Positions 35,270 through 47,408 of a DNA stretch of 64,000 nt are shown here, piece after piece (within the stretch, counting starts at the first letter, position 1; each line of letters begins with the position of its first letter). The notes beneath the pieces are model-generated. The model saw only the letters and a program-made list of their open reading frames with translations, had not been told where the DNA came from and made no database searches. Origin of the DNA: Sycobia sp. Sy_11 (taxonomy: Eukaryota; Arthropoda; Insecta; Hymenoptera; Epichrysomallidae); assembly GCA_018907035.1 (NCBI GenBank), contig JACCIC010000005.1, positions 575,501 through 639,500 on the forward strand. Reading direction: 5' to 3'. The position numbers and the translations under genes were made by a program.

Positions 35270-36555
35270 TTAGGAGTGTGAATAAGTCTTTCCCGTTTTT
35301 TGTAAGAGATGGCGCCACCAATACTGTGCGAGTATTCAATGGTTACATATGTCATAATCAAAGCTTATTCATATGTCAACAATTCCATACTAACACATTA
35401 GTTAACATTTTTTCGCATCATAAATTTTTGATATCGTGAAAATGTCGAAATTTGAGCCGAGTCGACGTCATTTGCGGGAAGTTTCACTTTATTGGTTCAA
35501 TTTGAAGAAATCTGCTGCCGAGACGCATCGATTGCTTCAGGAGGCTTATGGAGAAGGTTGTGTCGATGATTCAAGTGTTCGCGGATGGTTTCGACGCTTC
35601 AAAAGCGGTGATTTCGACGTGGAAGACAAGGAGCGTTCCGGGCGGCCGCAAATCTTTGAAGATCGAGAATTGGCGACTTTGCTTGATGAAGATTCTTGTC
35701 AAACGCAAGAAGAACTTGCTGAAGCATTGGGAGTTGACCGAACAACCATTTCCAAGCGTTTGAAAGCCATGGGAATGATCCAAAAGCAAGGAAATTGGGT
35801 GCCGTACGAACTGAAGCTGAGAGACGTCGAACGGCGTTTTTTCACTTGCGAACAGCTGCTTCAGCGACATAAAAGAAAGGGTTTTCTGCATCGTATCGTG
35901 ACTGGCGATGAAAAGTGGATACGTTACGATAATCCGAAGCGAAGAAAATCATGGGGACTACCCGGCCATGCATCATCATCGACGGCCAAGCCAAATATTC
36001 ATGGCGCCAAGCTCATGCTCTGTATATGGTGGGACCAGCTAGGTGTGGTTTACTATGAGCTTCTGAAACCGAATGAAAGGATCACAGGCGAGGTCTATCG
36101 ACGACAATTGATGCATTTGAGCCGCGCACTGCGAGAAAAACGGCCACAATACTCCGACAGGCACGACAAAGTTATTTTGCAACATGACAATGCTCGCCCA
36201 CATGTTGCACCGCCGGTGAAAACATACTTAGAAACGCTCAAATGGGAAGTCCTACCCCACCCGCCGTATAGTCCAGACGTTGCTCCGTCTGATTACCATC
36301 TCTTCAGATCGATGACGCATGGCCGAGCTGACCAGCACTTCCATTCCTACGAGGAAGCCAAAAAATGGGTGGATGACTGGATAGAGGCCAAACCGATCGA
36401 ATTTTTTCGCAACGGGATTCGTATGTTGCCAGAAAGATGGGAAAAAGTTGTAGCTAGCGATGGCCAATACTTTCAATAATTCATTTGTAACCATTTTTTC
36501 ACAATAAAGGCTCAAAATTTGAAAAAAAACGGGAAAGACTTATTCACATACCTGA
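35270..36555 (+). mobile_element. Apparently complete mariner transposon
   Basis: A 1286-base element flanked by TA (35268-35269, 36556-36557). The inverted terminal repeats are about 32 bases with a few mismatches; both contain GTGAATAAGTCTTTCCCGTT (left end + strand, right end minus strand). It contains one uninterrupted transposase gene and short untranslated ends, the standard compact mariner layout. It is inserted in the putative LTR at 35089-37716, so it is the younger of the two. It is the only mariner in the window with an intact frame. Confidence 0.93.
35442..36479 (+). CDS. Mariner transposase, intact
   Basis: DDE/D transposase that would cut out and reinsert its own element at TA sites. 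I take the ATG at 35442 (AAAATGTCG context), not the GTG two codons upstream. This gives 345 residues, the same length as Mos1. The N-terminal two helix-turn-helix DNA-binding region covers about residues 1-110 (GWFRRFKSGDFDVED, then SGRPQ, then EELAEALGVDRTTISKRL). The linker WVPYEL is at about 119-124. The catalytic aspartates are D156 (TGDEKW), D249 (QHDNARPH) and D284 (APSDYHLF), with exactly 34 residues between the last two and the same numbering as recalled for Mos1. YSPDVAPSD is present. No stop or frameshift is seen, so the protein could be active. The codon use is more GC-rich than the surroundings, in line with recent arrival. Confidence 0.95.
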   Translation: MSKFEPSRRHLREVSLYWFNLKKSAAETHRLLQEAYGEGCVDDSSVRGWFRRFKSGDFDVEDKERSGRPQIFEDRELATLLDEDSCQTQEELAEALGVDRTTISKRLKAMGMIQKQGNWVPYELKLRDVERRFFTCEQLLQRHKRKGFLHRIVTGDEKWIRYDNPKRRKSWGLPGHASSSTAKPNIHGAKLMLCIWWDQLGVVYYELLKPNERITGEVYRRQLMHLSRALREKRPQYSDRHDKVILQHDNARPHVAPPVKTYLETLKWEVLPHPPYSPDVAPSDYHLFRSMTHGRADQHFHSYEEAKKWVDDWIEAKPIEFFRNGIRMLPERWEKVVASDGQYFQ

Positions 36556-38169
36556 TAGATTAACCAATAAGAACAATATTACCGTATTTTAAAATAAACA
36601 ATAACCAATCAGATTTTTGTTAACGTACTTTTACCATGTATAAAAGTGCGCTAAATTTTTCCAAGAGCACGGTTCGTTTTCGGCACTCGTCGAAGAAGGA
36701 TACCTCCCGAGTGACGAAGGGAACTGTCATCTACCGACCGACGAATTCTGTATTTTCTTGGGTGAAAACTCTTTCACAAGGCGAAAGGAAAAACACCTTT
36801 ACTCGTAAGAAAAGAGTAAAAGATTACCGACCCGGAAGAATGGTCGCTCCCGACTTCTGAAAAAGTAATTCTTTTTCACTTAAAAAATAATCCAGAAAGC
36901 CGCCGGGAGACAAAAGTATAATCGAGTTAATTTAATTCGGGGAAAAGGCGCTCCTTTTCGTTGAATTAAACTACCAGAAGGCTATTAATCACGAGGCGCA
37001 CCTCGGATTCATACCAGACCGACCGGCGACCAAAAATTTGCAAATCATCATAACGTTGATCGACTTACTATTATAAATATACGAATTAAATTCTGTAAAA
37101 TAAATCGAAAGAAAACGGAGTCTTGCTAAGGAATAATAAAGGCTTATTCCTAAGTAAAACACCGAACTTTTTTATATCACTGGCTAAGACGCACCTTGGC
37201 GCGATATAAAAAAGAGAAAAGGATTTATTATGATAGCACGACAGAAACTCCGTGTAAATAGACGGACCGCTTATATAAATATAATAAATAGAAAGAAGAA
37301 CCGTTTAAGTCAATGTAGTAAATAAAGCGAGAAACTTACTGGGTCAAGGCCGTGTGAATTTGTAGAAATTTAGATAAGCCGCTTAACTACTAGATATAAT
37401 ATAAAATAAATTGTAGGCGCGAGTAATTAATTTGCGAATCGTTTTTTTTTTTTTTTTGTTTCAGGGTACCTACAGCGAGATCCCGATAGAATAGGAATTA
37501 TTATTATTGTTATTTTCTTTGTATAATTTATAAGATAATATATTTTGTTATTTTTTTAAGACATAAGAAAGCACGAGTCTCAAGTTATTCACCCGAAAAC
37601 CCGTCCTGATACGTTCCTCCCTCCGAATCACGTACCCTAAACCCCACAAATTTCCCGTAATAATAAAATAAAACTTGGTAAAAGAAAAATAAGAAGGAAG
37701 AAGACGGAACGTTACACATGTAGCTTATTTCATATTTTAAATGCGTGTAGATAATGTTTGATGGATTAGATGATACTTTCTACGTCTTCGAACCATTAAA
37801 AAAATTTTATAAAATAAACCTGTTCAGAACATACGGGATCCATCTGTGTGTTACTAAGAATGAAGGTTTAATTTTGCAGTAGATCTTATTTTATTAATCG
37901 GTGGATATTTGATTATTTATAATTATCCTTTTCCGAAATTTCCCTTTATTATTAGTCTACAGTAAAATTATAAAAAACTTTTTGATGCTCTGGCTGAGGC
38001 ATTGCGTGCTCAAGTGTAATATTAAATTACAGTGTTAAAATATTACTTTATTTATTTGTTTTACTTCTGTTTCACAATTATGTATTAGAAGATTTACATA
38101 TGTAGACTATCTTAGGTTTTAGTGACATTGTGTATGTTTGTATATTAAATATAAGTTTTTATGAATATG

Positions 38170-39130
38170 AAAAAGATAGTCCTGCTATTTCTCGTGAATT
38201 TGTTATCGAGAACAAGCAGAATTTGGCATCGCATTCAACTAATTTGTAGAAGCTTGATCCTGACATATATTCAGGAAAATATGAGGACTGGAAGAGTTTG
38301 ATTTCGTCACATCGCTTATACGTAATGCTACGGGTGTAGATGCGACCACGTTGCCGTATTTAAGAACGTGTCTCATTGGTAGTGCTGCAGACTTAGTTAA
38401 GAATTTTACATCTACCAGCTCTAAATATACTATACATGTACATTGGTCACGTTAAAAAAAATCTGTTTTACAATCCATGATTAACTGTCACAAATCGTAT
38501 AAATACGCTTTTAAATGTATCCTGTTTGAAACAAGAATTAGCAGTAGAAATGCCTATTTTCACCGATAAAAATCAACTCATCGTGCGAGCGTAAAAGAAC
38601 CTCAGAATTTCCGTCCAATATTGGGATGTTTTATTAATTGTATCCTACAGGCACATTTAGATTACGATTCATGAATGCTTTAAGAATTTGAATGAACAAA
38701 TATCAGTCTTCAATCTTGATTCAACTTGACATCCGATAATAATTATTTTCAAGTGAGGTTTCGCTTTGCTCATTTCGTAGAACTAGCTACCTTTTTAGAA
38801 AAGTGTGCTCACGCACTAAATATAATTAACACCGATAACAAGCCAGATAAAAGGAATATTTTAACTAATAAATTATTAATAATTTCATGTAAATTGTGTT
38901 ATATCAACACCTCACGATCACAAAAAACATAAACATCGTTTTGAAGTTTCTATTGTATTCAACATTGCATGTCCCAACTGCAAAGTTCTGTTGCTGAAAG
39001 TGTATCGGTCTATTCGTAGGAATATTTGTTTTGAAACACATTTTTTCATTTCGGATGTAAAAATTTGTTTCTTGTTACAGAAATCTGCCGATAAAACTAC
39101 GATATTGTAATGTAATGATTAAGTCGGCTT
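38170..39130 (+). pseudogene. BEL/Pao gag relic
   Basis: Plus-strand frames give LDPDIYSGKYEDWKSL near 38255, then after a frameshift ATGVDATTLPYLRTCLIGSAADLVKNF (38315-38405), the hallmark of the DUF1759-type gag domain of BEL/Pao elements. 38726-38932 contributes a later gag segment (ELATFLEKCAHALN). Around 38960-39010 a C-x-x-C-like knuckle (CPNCKV) is seen. Multiple stops and frameshifts are present, and no pol region follows because mariner and SINE sequences take over at about 39165. Confidence 0.6.
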
Positions 39131-39164
39131 ATGGAGTGCTACCCTCAGTACAACTAGAATCTAC

Positions 39165-39715
39165 GAGTGATTTCCACATTTAAAATAGAGAAATGTCAGT
39201 TGAAGACCCACCCTGATCGAGACGTCCTACAACATCTACAAGTGATGAAAACAATGATCTCGTGCAGACAGACCGTCGGCGAACCGTTGATCAACTCAGT
39301 GAGATGAATGTAATATATGTGTTTGTAAACAATGCGCGTGTAAATTATTACAGCGGTGCCTGTGTCAATCAGCCGAGACTAGGATTTGAACTCTGATCAC
39401 CAAGTTGCTAGTCCTTCGCTCTAGTGATCGAGCTATCATATGCGGAGATCATTCCCCCTGGTCAAATGGTTAACCACAAGTTTTACTAGGAAGTTTTAAA
39501 AAAATTAAGGAAAATATTCGAAGCAAAAGGTCAGATCTTTTACTCACAGATGAATGGTTTTTCCATCATGACAACGCACTGGCCCACGCCGCTCTCGCCT
39601 TAAAGCAGTTTTTGACCAAAGACGACATGAAACTAATCGTTTACCCCCTAGTCATCGAATCACTTGAAATTATTTTTGATCTCCAGATTTAAAAAAGATA
39701 TGAAAGGAGAGTATT
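39165..39715 (+). mobile_element. Mariner fossil interrupted by a SINE
   Basis: 39200-39310 reads as the mariner SGRP-type linker region (DENNDLV, then a VDQLSEM helix). 39455-39660 reads as the PPGQMVNHKFY segment, the FHHDNA-type second catalytic region and the LTKDDMKL-type helix, after frameshifts. The two parts are separated by the SINE at 39318-39447, so the SINE inserted into or replaced the middle of this copy. The element is heavily mutated. Confidence 0.65.
39318..39447 (-). repeat. tRNA-derived SINE, copy 3 (tail truncated)
   Basis: Reverse-oriented copy of the SINE at 1156-1360 and 6152-6345. It covers the tRNA-like head (A-box near 39415-39435, B-box near 39385-39397) and half of the tail, stopping at the TGTGTTTGTAAACAA segment. 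It lies inside a mariner fossil. Confidence 0.7.
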
Positions 39716-39718
39716 TTA

Positions 39719-40826
39719 CGAGGGTGAATTGATAAGTTTCCGATCTGACCAAGAAAAACAACGTTTTTAAGAATTTTATTTTTATTTCTCAACATAATCT
39801 CCTCCAAGGCTGATGCATTTCTCATAGCGGTGTTCTAATCTAGTAATGCCATCTCTATAGACTGATTCATCAAGCTCCTCAAAATACCCATTTACAGCTT
39901 CGATTACTTCTTCATTGTCCGCAAATCTCCTACCGCCAAGCCATTTTTTGAGGTTAGGAAACAGATAATAGTCACTCGGGGCTAGGTCTAGAGAGTAGGG
40001 AGGGTGCGGCATCAATTGAAACTTCAGATCGTTGATTTTAGCCATCGCAATGATTGACGTGTGCGCTGGTGCTTTATCGTGATAAAACCTTCTTTGGAGT
40101 TGGTTCCCATGGTCCAATTTACTGTTTAGACTGCTACTTGGTTTCAAGAGTGTAGTGGTGGACCCAAGTTTCATCAACGGTTACGAATCGACGCAAAAAT
40201 TCGCTTGGACTACGCTTATACAACGCCAAATTGGCGGTAGAAATTTTCTTTCGAATCAATTTTTGATCGACTGTTAGAAAACGCGGCACCCATCTTGCAC
40301 AGAGCTTTTCCATATACAAATGTTGGTGCAAAATATTTTGTACACGTTCATATAACATCTTACAGGTCTCAGCTATCTCACGCACTTTTAATCTGCGGTC
40401 TTTCAGCACTATGTGATGGATTTTTTCGATCATATCTGGAGTTGTGACCTCAATGGGGGGGCGTCCTGAGCAAGGCTCATCAGAGTTGCTCACACGACCC
40501 TTTTTAAACTCGGAAACCCACTGCTTAACGGTTGAATATGATGGGGAGGATGTCCCCAGTGTTGAGTCCATCTCTTCTTTAATTTCCTTTGGCGTTAATC
40601 CCTTCAAATAAAAGTATTTGATAATAGCACGATTTTCCAACTTTTCCATTTTTACGAAAAACACAGAGGCGTCTTGTACAGCGTGCTCTCAAACCTAAAC
40701 TAACATGGTGATCGGACTGAACTATAGCTACAAGGTATCTAAGGGTGGTACTATAGAACGCCACCTTAAGGTAGGCCTAGTGACGCCATCTCTTGGTCAG
40801 GCCGGAAACTTATGAATCCACCCTCG
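39719..40826 (-). mobile_element. Mariner with internal deletion
   Basis: A 1108-base element flanked by TA (39717-39718, 40827-40828). Its ends, CGAGGGTGAATTGATAAG at the left and CTTATGAATCCACCCTCG at the right, form an imperfect inverted repeat that continues through TTTCCG.. and CTGACCAAGA. The minus strand encodes the N-terminal half (40649-40134: MEKLENRAIIKYF, STVKQWVSEF, SGRPPIEV, KLCARWVPR, TVDETWVHHY) and the C-terminal third (40080-39782: YHDKAPAHTS, YSLDLAPSDYYLFPNLK, GDYVEK). About 180 bases between QLQRR and the second catalytic motif are lost, with a frameshift. The same subfamily is present at 57627-58917. Non-functional. Confidence 0.9.
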
Positions 40827-41307
40827 TATCACTATAGATGCAATAAAACAAAAATAGCAGGATGAGCTGAAAAATCCGTCGATAAATGAATTTCAATAAT
40901 GTTTTGAAGAATGAGATCATCGCTTGAAAAAATATGTTGTGGTCAAGGAAGAATACTTTGAAGGTGATAAAAATGTTGTGTAACAATATGAATAAATAAA
41001 GAAGTTATGGCGAATATTTTGGGTTCTCTCTCGTATATATAATGTCGTATAATTTCTATAAAGTATATAGAATGTTGACAGATATGAACTTGCTAAACTT
41101 TCGAGACCCTTGTTCTTTAAGTAGCAGTCTAATTTTTGCTGTTTTCCATAAACTAGAGGAAATTTTCTAAGCCGCAATGTGTTATCAAAAATATTCACGA
41201 AACGTGTCTATGTGCTAGGTAATAACTCTTAATTACTAAATTATTATTCCTTATTTTAACCTACAAATCGTACCTTCACCGCTTGATTCCGGTTCTCATG
41301 AAAAAAA

Positions 41308-41432
41308 GTATAGTCCTTACCTACTACGAAAAGTCTTTTTTACGAAGCTCGTTACAACCTTCGGCTTCGGCTCGAGCCGCAAACCTCTCGTTTCGTAAAT
41401 AAAACCTTTCCATAGTCGGTAAGAAATGTACT
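41308..41432. repeat. Imperfect 125-base foldback element
   Basis: The left arm from 41308 (AGTATAGTCCTTACCTACTA...) pairs with the reverse complement of the right arm ending at 41432 (AGTACATTTCTTACCGACTA...). Similarity continues through an AAAG..TTT.TTTACGAA segment to a centre near the palindrome CGGCTCGAGCCG (41368-41379). Arms are about 55-60 bases with mismatches. It may be a miniature transposon or a hairpin RNA locus. Confidence 0.55.
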
Positions 41433-41478
41433 GTTCCCACACTTGGGGCGCAAAATACGATTTTCTGCAGCTGTCTAG

Positions 41479-41570
41479 AGGGAGCAAAATACTACTTTTC
41501 CTCCCTAGGTACGAAGTGTTTATGATCGCTTTCCAACCAATCAGAAAGCAGAATTTGACTTTTGCTCCCT
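41479..41570. repeat. 11-base perfect inverted repeat pair
   Basis: AGGGAGCAAAA at 41479-41489 and TTTTGCTCCCT at 41560-41570 enclose about 70 bases. It is next to the foldback at 41308-41432 and in the same GC-richer island, so both may belong to one element. Confidence 0.5.
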
Positions 41571-43481
41571 TGGAAGAAAAAGTGAATGAAAGAAACCGCG
41601 TAGTCCGGTAGGATTCTCAGTTTTCCATGCCTGCGTCACATTTGACATTTACGATGTTCAGACTTACGTATATGCGCGACTCGACCGCGGGCTCGACCTT
41701 TTGTTTGCACTTTGAGTTAGGTATTCGAGATTTTAAAAGAAAATAAGTTTTAGATTCTATGAAATTTTTTATAAAAATTCTTATAATGTTTTTTACGTAT
41801 TACAAATTATCTATATCTTTTTTTTAATTAGTTTGGATTTGAAATTCTATTTATTATGCTAATAAATTTTTTTCAATTTTAATTTAAGAGTAGATTATTA
41901 ACAAACTTATAATCTTCAATTGATTAGTCTTATTTATTTATAAAAAAGAGGGCTTGGTCCCCTCCCAATCCCCTGCTCCTGCACCACACCTCCCGATCCT
42001 GCATCTTTTCTTAACATACTTTATTAATTTCCAAATAAGAGGAAATCATTTAATTTAATGTTATGAGATTCCAATAAATTGCAGCGATAACCTTAAGTGA
42101 ATACTGATAATATTATATTTTTTCAAATCCAACGGATTAGATTTTTTGATAAGGCAATTTATTTCGGAGCGAGCGTATTCTAGACCTTTAGAGATTATAT
42201 CTGATCGTTCTACACAAGCATAATGAACACAGCGAAAAACATTTGACATTTATTCATTCCATGACTTTCTCATTCAATTTATTACGCACTTCTTTGAAGA
42301 GGAGAAAGTACCTTCGTATGTTAAAATAATATGTGACACACGGGAGCAAAACAGAGCAAGGGCGTTTTTCGGACTGTTATTATATTAGTATAGTAGATCC
42401 TGGTAGATGATTGTATGGCTGTTAGACCGATAAAAATATTTATTAATTTAATTTACAACAATCGATATAAGTAGTTTTTAAATTAATAACAATAAAAAAT
42501 TATATAATTAAATCATTCATGCGGATGGATTGTGACTTTATGATTTGTTGTCTAAAATGGCAATATTACAGCTAATGATTCAAAATCACTATAAGATCCG
42601 TTGAAATAATAGAAAATAATGAAATGAATAATAAGCATATTTTATATTACGTCGATTAATTATTAATTATATTCAATGAAATAAACTAAAATAAATCACT
42701 TAAGCAGTACTGCTTTACTTAATTAACAATTAAAAAAGGAATTGTTGATTATGAACAGTAAATTTTTTCTATGAAATGTGAGGATACATAATTTTTTAAA
42801 TCATAATTTATTTTATTTGTTAATCATTTTGTCGATTTAATTAAACAAAACAGTACTTTCTTCAAATGTAATTTTAACTTTTATTAAATCAGACACATGT
42901 GTATGCACGCAGATGCATTTACTTAGAAAAAACACAACTACCATACTCTATATCATGCTGTTATTGAAGGTGTAATAGTTAATTAGTTAAAATATATTCT
43001 TTGCAAACTGAATAAGGTCTAATAAATATTATATAGGTACAGAATTCGACATGTAATGAATGAATAATTAAATATATTATTTAAATTTACATTTTTGTAT
43101 AAATGACTTCAATATGCTAATTATGTTTACAATGTCGTATAAATAACTTTATACAATTTTATTACAAAAGATTATAATGACTAATTTTAATATATAATAT
43201 TCGAACTTCATGAAACAATGTAAAAACTGTAAGTTCGGCATTCAATGATTGACAATGATAATTTAACACAATGATTATATGTTGTTCCTACATTCAAAAA
43301 TAATATATTCGAGCTATGCACAATTTGTTTTGCACAATGTAATATTTTTAATTTGTACATACGCATTTGACTTATATTCTAAAATTCATTACTATTAAAA
43401 TAATATTATTACATATATAGTATATTACAATACAAATCACCAATTTATAATGATGAATATTTTCTTACTGCGTAAGAACAC

Positions 43482-46400
43482 TTACATTACGCGATACTGT
43501 TCTGGTTCAAGTTCATTAATGTGCCTAAGGAAGAACGTTACTTTTACTTGCTCTACGTGACGGCACAATTTCATTGCGGCACTTGTTCGCAGTTTCATAT
43601 GCTCAGTAAGTGAAGGCAAATTTAAAAGAAGGAATGCCAAACCATCGATTTCCTTAAAAAAAAAAAAAAATTAATAACAATGAAAATGTATATATTAACA
43701 TTTTTGTGTAATTGTATAATTAACTATTTTATTTTTATTTCTTACTTCTTGTTTAACTCTATGAGCTAGTTCTTTGCAGTCCGTTGTTTTTCGAAGATAT
43801 CGAAAAACATCATCAACAGTCCAAAATAGTGGATTTGAATCTAATTTCCTAGTTTTAGGTCTTCGCTGTTTCTTTTGCAACCTAACATATTGTGCATCAG
43901 TGTCTGAACCTTCAGACTCTACATCTTCAGTATCCCACTCTCTGTCTCTTTCTCTTTTTCCTGACCTTGTAACTGTAGTATTTTCACTGGATTTTGTGGA
44001 TTGAAATTTACTTCCTGATGAACTACCTGGACTGTCTATATTACTATCCTTACTTTTTCTATCATTAAAACTACTTCTTGAATCTTCAGATACATTGCTA
44101 GATGGGAATTCTCTTTTAATTTCATCGAATTGATTCGATTTTTCTAAATCTTTTTGAATCATAATGTCGATTTCAGAAAGAGGTTGGTTATCTTCATACA
44201 TATCTTCTAATCCATCAGAAATGTGTTTAGTCAAATCCATAGAAAGAAAAGGCATTTCATCATCTTGTTCAAATTCTTCAATACGCTCCTTATCTCTATT
44301 AGCCCATCTACCTCTTTTTCTTTTACGTTTGCCCCATGGTTTTGGTTTTTGTACCATAATACTCGTGTAACCTTTTGGTTTTCCTCTCTTTCCAGTTCCG
44401 ACACTTGCTATTAAAAATTAAATAAAATTCAATAAAGTAATTCATATTATTTTTTTATTTTATATTATTTTTTATTTTATCAAATACTTACTTAAAAATT
44501 TATTTTTAGATGTTTTATGACATTTATCTGGACATTCACTTTCTGGTACATGAAGAGGTCCAAAAAGATTTGGACAAACCATTAATTTTTTACAAATATT
44601 CCTACAGAAATCAGATACCATATCGCTTGAGGTGATAATAGCAACACTAGCTCTGTAAGTATTATTTTTGTGTTTTGCTTTTAATACTTCTAAATTATAA
44701 CCAGGTTCTGGTTTAGTATCACATTGTAATACTTTTAATATTCTAGCACTTCTATATCCTACTGACACAATCATAGATAAAACTTCTCTCATAACAAGAA
44801 CAACAGGTCCAGGGCCAACAGCTTTTGGAAGAGTAGCTAGTTTGCCTTTTGAAATCATTGGTCCAGTAAAACAACGATAATTAAAATAAATTTTTGGGCA
44901 CCACAGTGAAGATCGAGGTTCGGCTAATGGAATATCAATCACACTATTTTTTTTTGTAGTAATTACATTAGTTTCTACTTTTTTACAAACTTCATTATAA
45001 TCTTTTGGTGGTTGCAATGGGTAGTGGTTGGATTCACACCATCCAACTGGAAAAATTTGCAAGGAATGCATATGTACTATGTGTTCACGCCTATTTTCAT
45101 TACAGCTATCTAACTTTAGCCACAATAAATCATCAATAACTTTTGTTAAATGTGCTGCACAAATTGAATTTTCATTCTTTGGATCTACAGCTTCTAATCT
45201 CATGCCACATTCAAACCCAGCTTCAGCTGCACTTGAACGACTAATAAATAAGTTTTCATCTGCACAAATAGCATTTGTTGCTTTTATGTAATCTTGCCAG
45301 TCAAATTCTTCTTTATTTGTAGCCCAATTTCTTGGTGAAGTTAAGCTGTATTCAATATAGTATATTTATTAAAAATGACATGGATAAAGACTTGTTAATT
45401 AATTTTTACTGTACTAAAATATGTTTTTCTTACCTGATATTATTTTTTTTAGCCCAACCAACTGGAAAGATGTAAGGATGCTCTATAGTGCAAAGCCATG
45501 TATTTTTTTCATTAGTATTGTATATATATGTTTCGTCAAAGTTATCAGTGGGTTCCTTAAGATATATGTCAATATGAACTAAAAAGTAAATGTTGTCAAA
45601 TACTTTAACAACTGTTGCTGGACATAATTTTGTCCTGTCGGAAGGTGAAACAGCTTCTAATTTCATCCCTAATTTAAAATTATGATGAGCATGATCAACA
45701 AAATTACTAAACAAGTTTTCAGGTACTTTAAGATCCTTAGGACCATTCTCAGTAACTTCTTTCCATTCTTCATAACTATGTGTGTCTACAATTGAACTAG
45801 GTGGCTCTAAAAACCAATTGGAATTGGATTTTGATACAAAACCATACTGATGCAAGTGTTCAAAAGTACAAAACATCCAAAAATCCTTTGATGATGAATC
45901 TGGTGTATCATATTGCAGTAAAAGTCGACCTCCAATATTTTCTTTGATCTGAAAATATAATTTATTTTTCAGTAAATTACAGAAAATTATAATAAGATTA
46001 TAATTACAGTAATATCATAAACTATAAAAAATATTTTAACTTACAGTAGCAACCCATAACTTGTATGGATGACGAACATCACTAACTTCAACTTTCATTC
46101 CTTGTTTAATTCTATCTACAATGCTAAGGCCATCCTAAATATAAATAAATTATTAATTAATAAGAAATCGAGATACAAATACTGTTTTTATAAAATTATT
46201 CTTTTACTATACCCCAGATAACATTTCAAAAGGAATTGATTTTGCTGTAGTTAAGAACTCTTGTAATTGTTCAGAACAGTCTGGAGATCTTTGCAGTATC
46301 ATGTCAGGTGGCTCTAATTTTTTATCATTTTTTACAGACCATCCTAATTCATGTGCAGCTTCTTTAGTAAGATTAAACCAAAATTCTAAAGATCTATCGT

Positions 46401-46872
46401 CTCCACCAAAATAACGAAGTCTTAATAAAGGGCCACATGCCATAACAATAGAAGCAACCCAATATACACAATCATCATCTGTTGAATTATTTTTCTTAAT
46501 TGGAACTTCTAGAGACATTCCTATTTCAATTCCATTTTGTAACGTTTCTTCTACATGTGGAAACATGATTTGTGGCACTTCCACTGTTTTTGTTGCATCG
46601 AGATAGTCTTGCCAGAAGAAGCCATCTGCAATGAATAAATTTTTATAATACATTTATACTATCAAGAAATAAAAATAAATAAATTGTTTTAATATTCATT
46701 CAAATACTTTGCATATATTTACACACATACAAATACAGTATAATAATGAATTTAATAAAATAAATTGTACATAGTAAATTAAAAAAGTAGTATTAAAAGA
46801 ATCTTAAAACTGAAATATTCAACTACATATGAATTAAATTACTATTTTATATTATATTAAAATAAAATTTAT

Positions 46873-46940
<68 letters not shown>

Positions 46941-47408
46941 TAGAAAATAGTTAAATAATATATCATAGTAAAACTTTTTTTATTTAATTATTTATATAGA
47001 TAAAATTAATTTAATCTACATCTTGTTTTGTTTATTAAAATTAAAAAGTTGGCGTCTTCGTGATAGGCACATATATCACCATGCAAGGCCAAGTGGAATT
47101 CACGAGGTGGGAGCGTCAAAATGTTAATAATACTTTCGTTTGTGATAGCTTATAGGAATAATACAAAATTAAAAAACATTTATTTATTTATGCGTTGCTG
47201 CCTGTAATGCATAAAAAAAGAAAATGCGTTATATAATATATACAATAAAGAATCGCGTTAACAAGTAAGAAAAGCCGCGCGAAAATCACAAATCGAGCAA
47301 TCGCCAAGCACAATTGTAATTATAAGGAACGAAGATAATATGATAAAAATATTAAAACTCACCTCCATCAATAACTAGTTTATCCTGAGTTCGGTTCTCC
47401 TCTCCCAT
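43482..47408 (-). CDS. Sfmbt: Scm-like with four MBT domains protein (Polycomb group Sfmbt)
   Basis: Nuclear chromatin protein; its relatives bind mono- and dimethyl-lysine histone tails and work with the DNA-binding PhoRC partner in Polycomb repression. Coding exons (minus strand) are 47408-47363, 46625-46213, 46134-46045, 45948-45434, 45345-44492, 44407-43746 and 43652-43482. All junctions are GT-AG with matching phases, giving 916 residues. MBT repeats: 1 begins WQDYLD (exon 2); 2 spans exons 3-4 (GMKVEVSDV, NIGGRLLLQYD); 3 is in exon 4 (GMKLEAVSP, FPVGWAKKN); 4 is in exon 5 (GMRLEAVDP, FPVGWCESN). Exon 5 then carries the SLED domain (CPKIYFNYRCFTGP, GPVVLVMREVLSMIV, CPNLFGPLHVPE). Exon 6 is basic/serine-rich with SGKRERDRE. 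Exons 6-7 encode a C-terminal SAM domain (WTVDDVFRYLRKT, EIDGLAFLLLNLPSLTEHMKL). No N-terminal FCS zinc finger is seen; the N-terminus is short (MGEENRTQDK), as in vertebrate SFMBT1. A fragment of exon 2 is duplicated at 1-140. Confidence 0.95.
46874..46934. repeat. (TA)n microsatellite in Sfmbt intron 1
   Basis: Alternating TA of about 60 bases in the first coding intron, 250 bases upstream of the exon 2 acceptor. Confidence 0.95.

Larger units (their letters stand above)
35089..37716. repeat. Putative long terminal repeat split by a mariner
   Basis: The sequence starts TGTAACG (35089) and ends CGTTACA (37716), an LTR-like TG...CA boundary with 7-base inverted ends. Removing the mariner at 35270-36555 leaves about 1.34 kb. 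A TATAAAA box at about 36638-36645 and AATAAA-like signals further on are consistent with LTR function. The adjoining bases are similar but not a perfect target duplication (CATT against CATG), which weakens the case. No tRNA primer site was recognised after the right end. A BEL/Pao gag relic begins 0.5 kb downstream and could belong to the same element. Confidence 0.45.
40829..43481. other. Intergenic stretch with foldback repeats; Sfmbt 3' side
   Basis: No protein family was recognised. 41270-41640 is more GC-rich than its surroundings and contains foldback sequences listed separately. 42250-43480 is very AT-rich and probably includes the Sfmbt 3' untranslated region (minus strand). An AATAAA on the minus strand lies near 43157, but the true polyadenylation site is not determined. 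Confidence 0.4.

Noticed and set aside
36636..36860. 74-codon plus-strand frame
   Set aside because: Lies in the putative LTR directly after a TATA box; no motif and likely non-coding leader.
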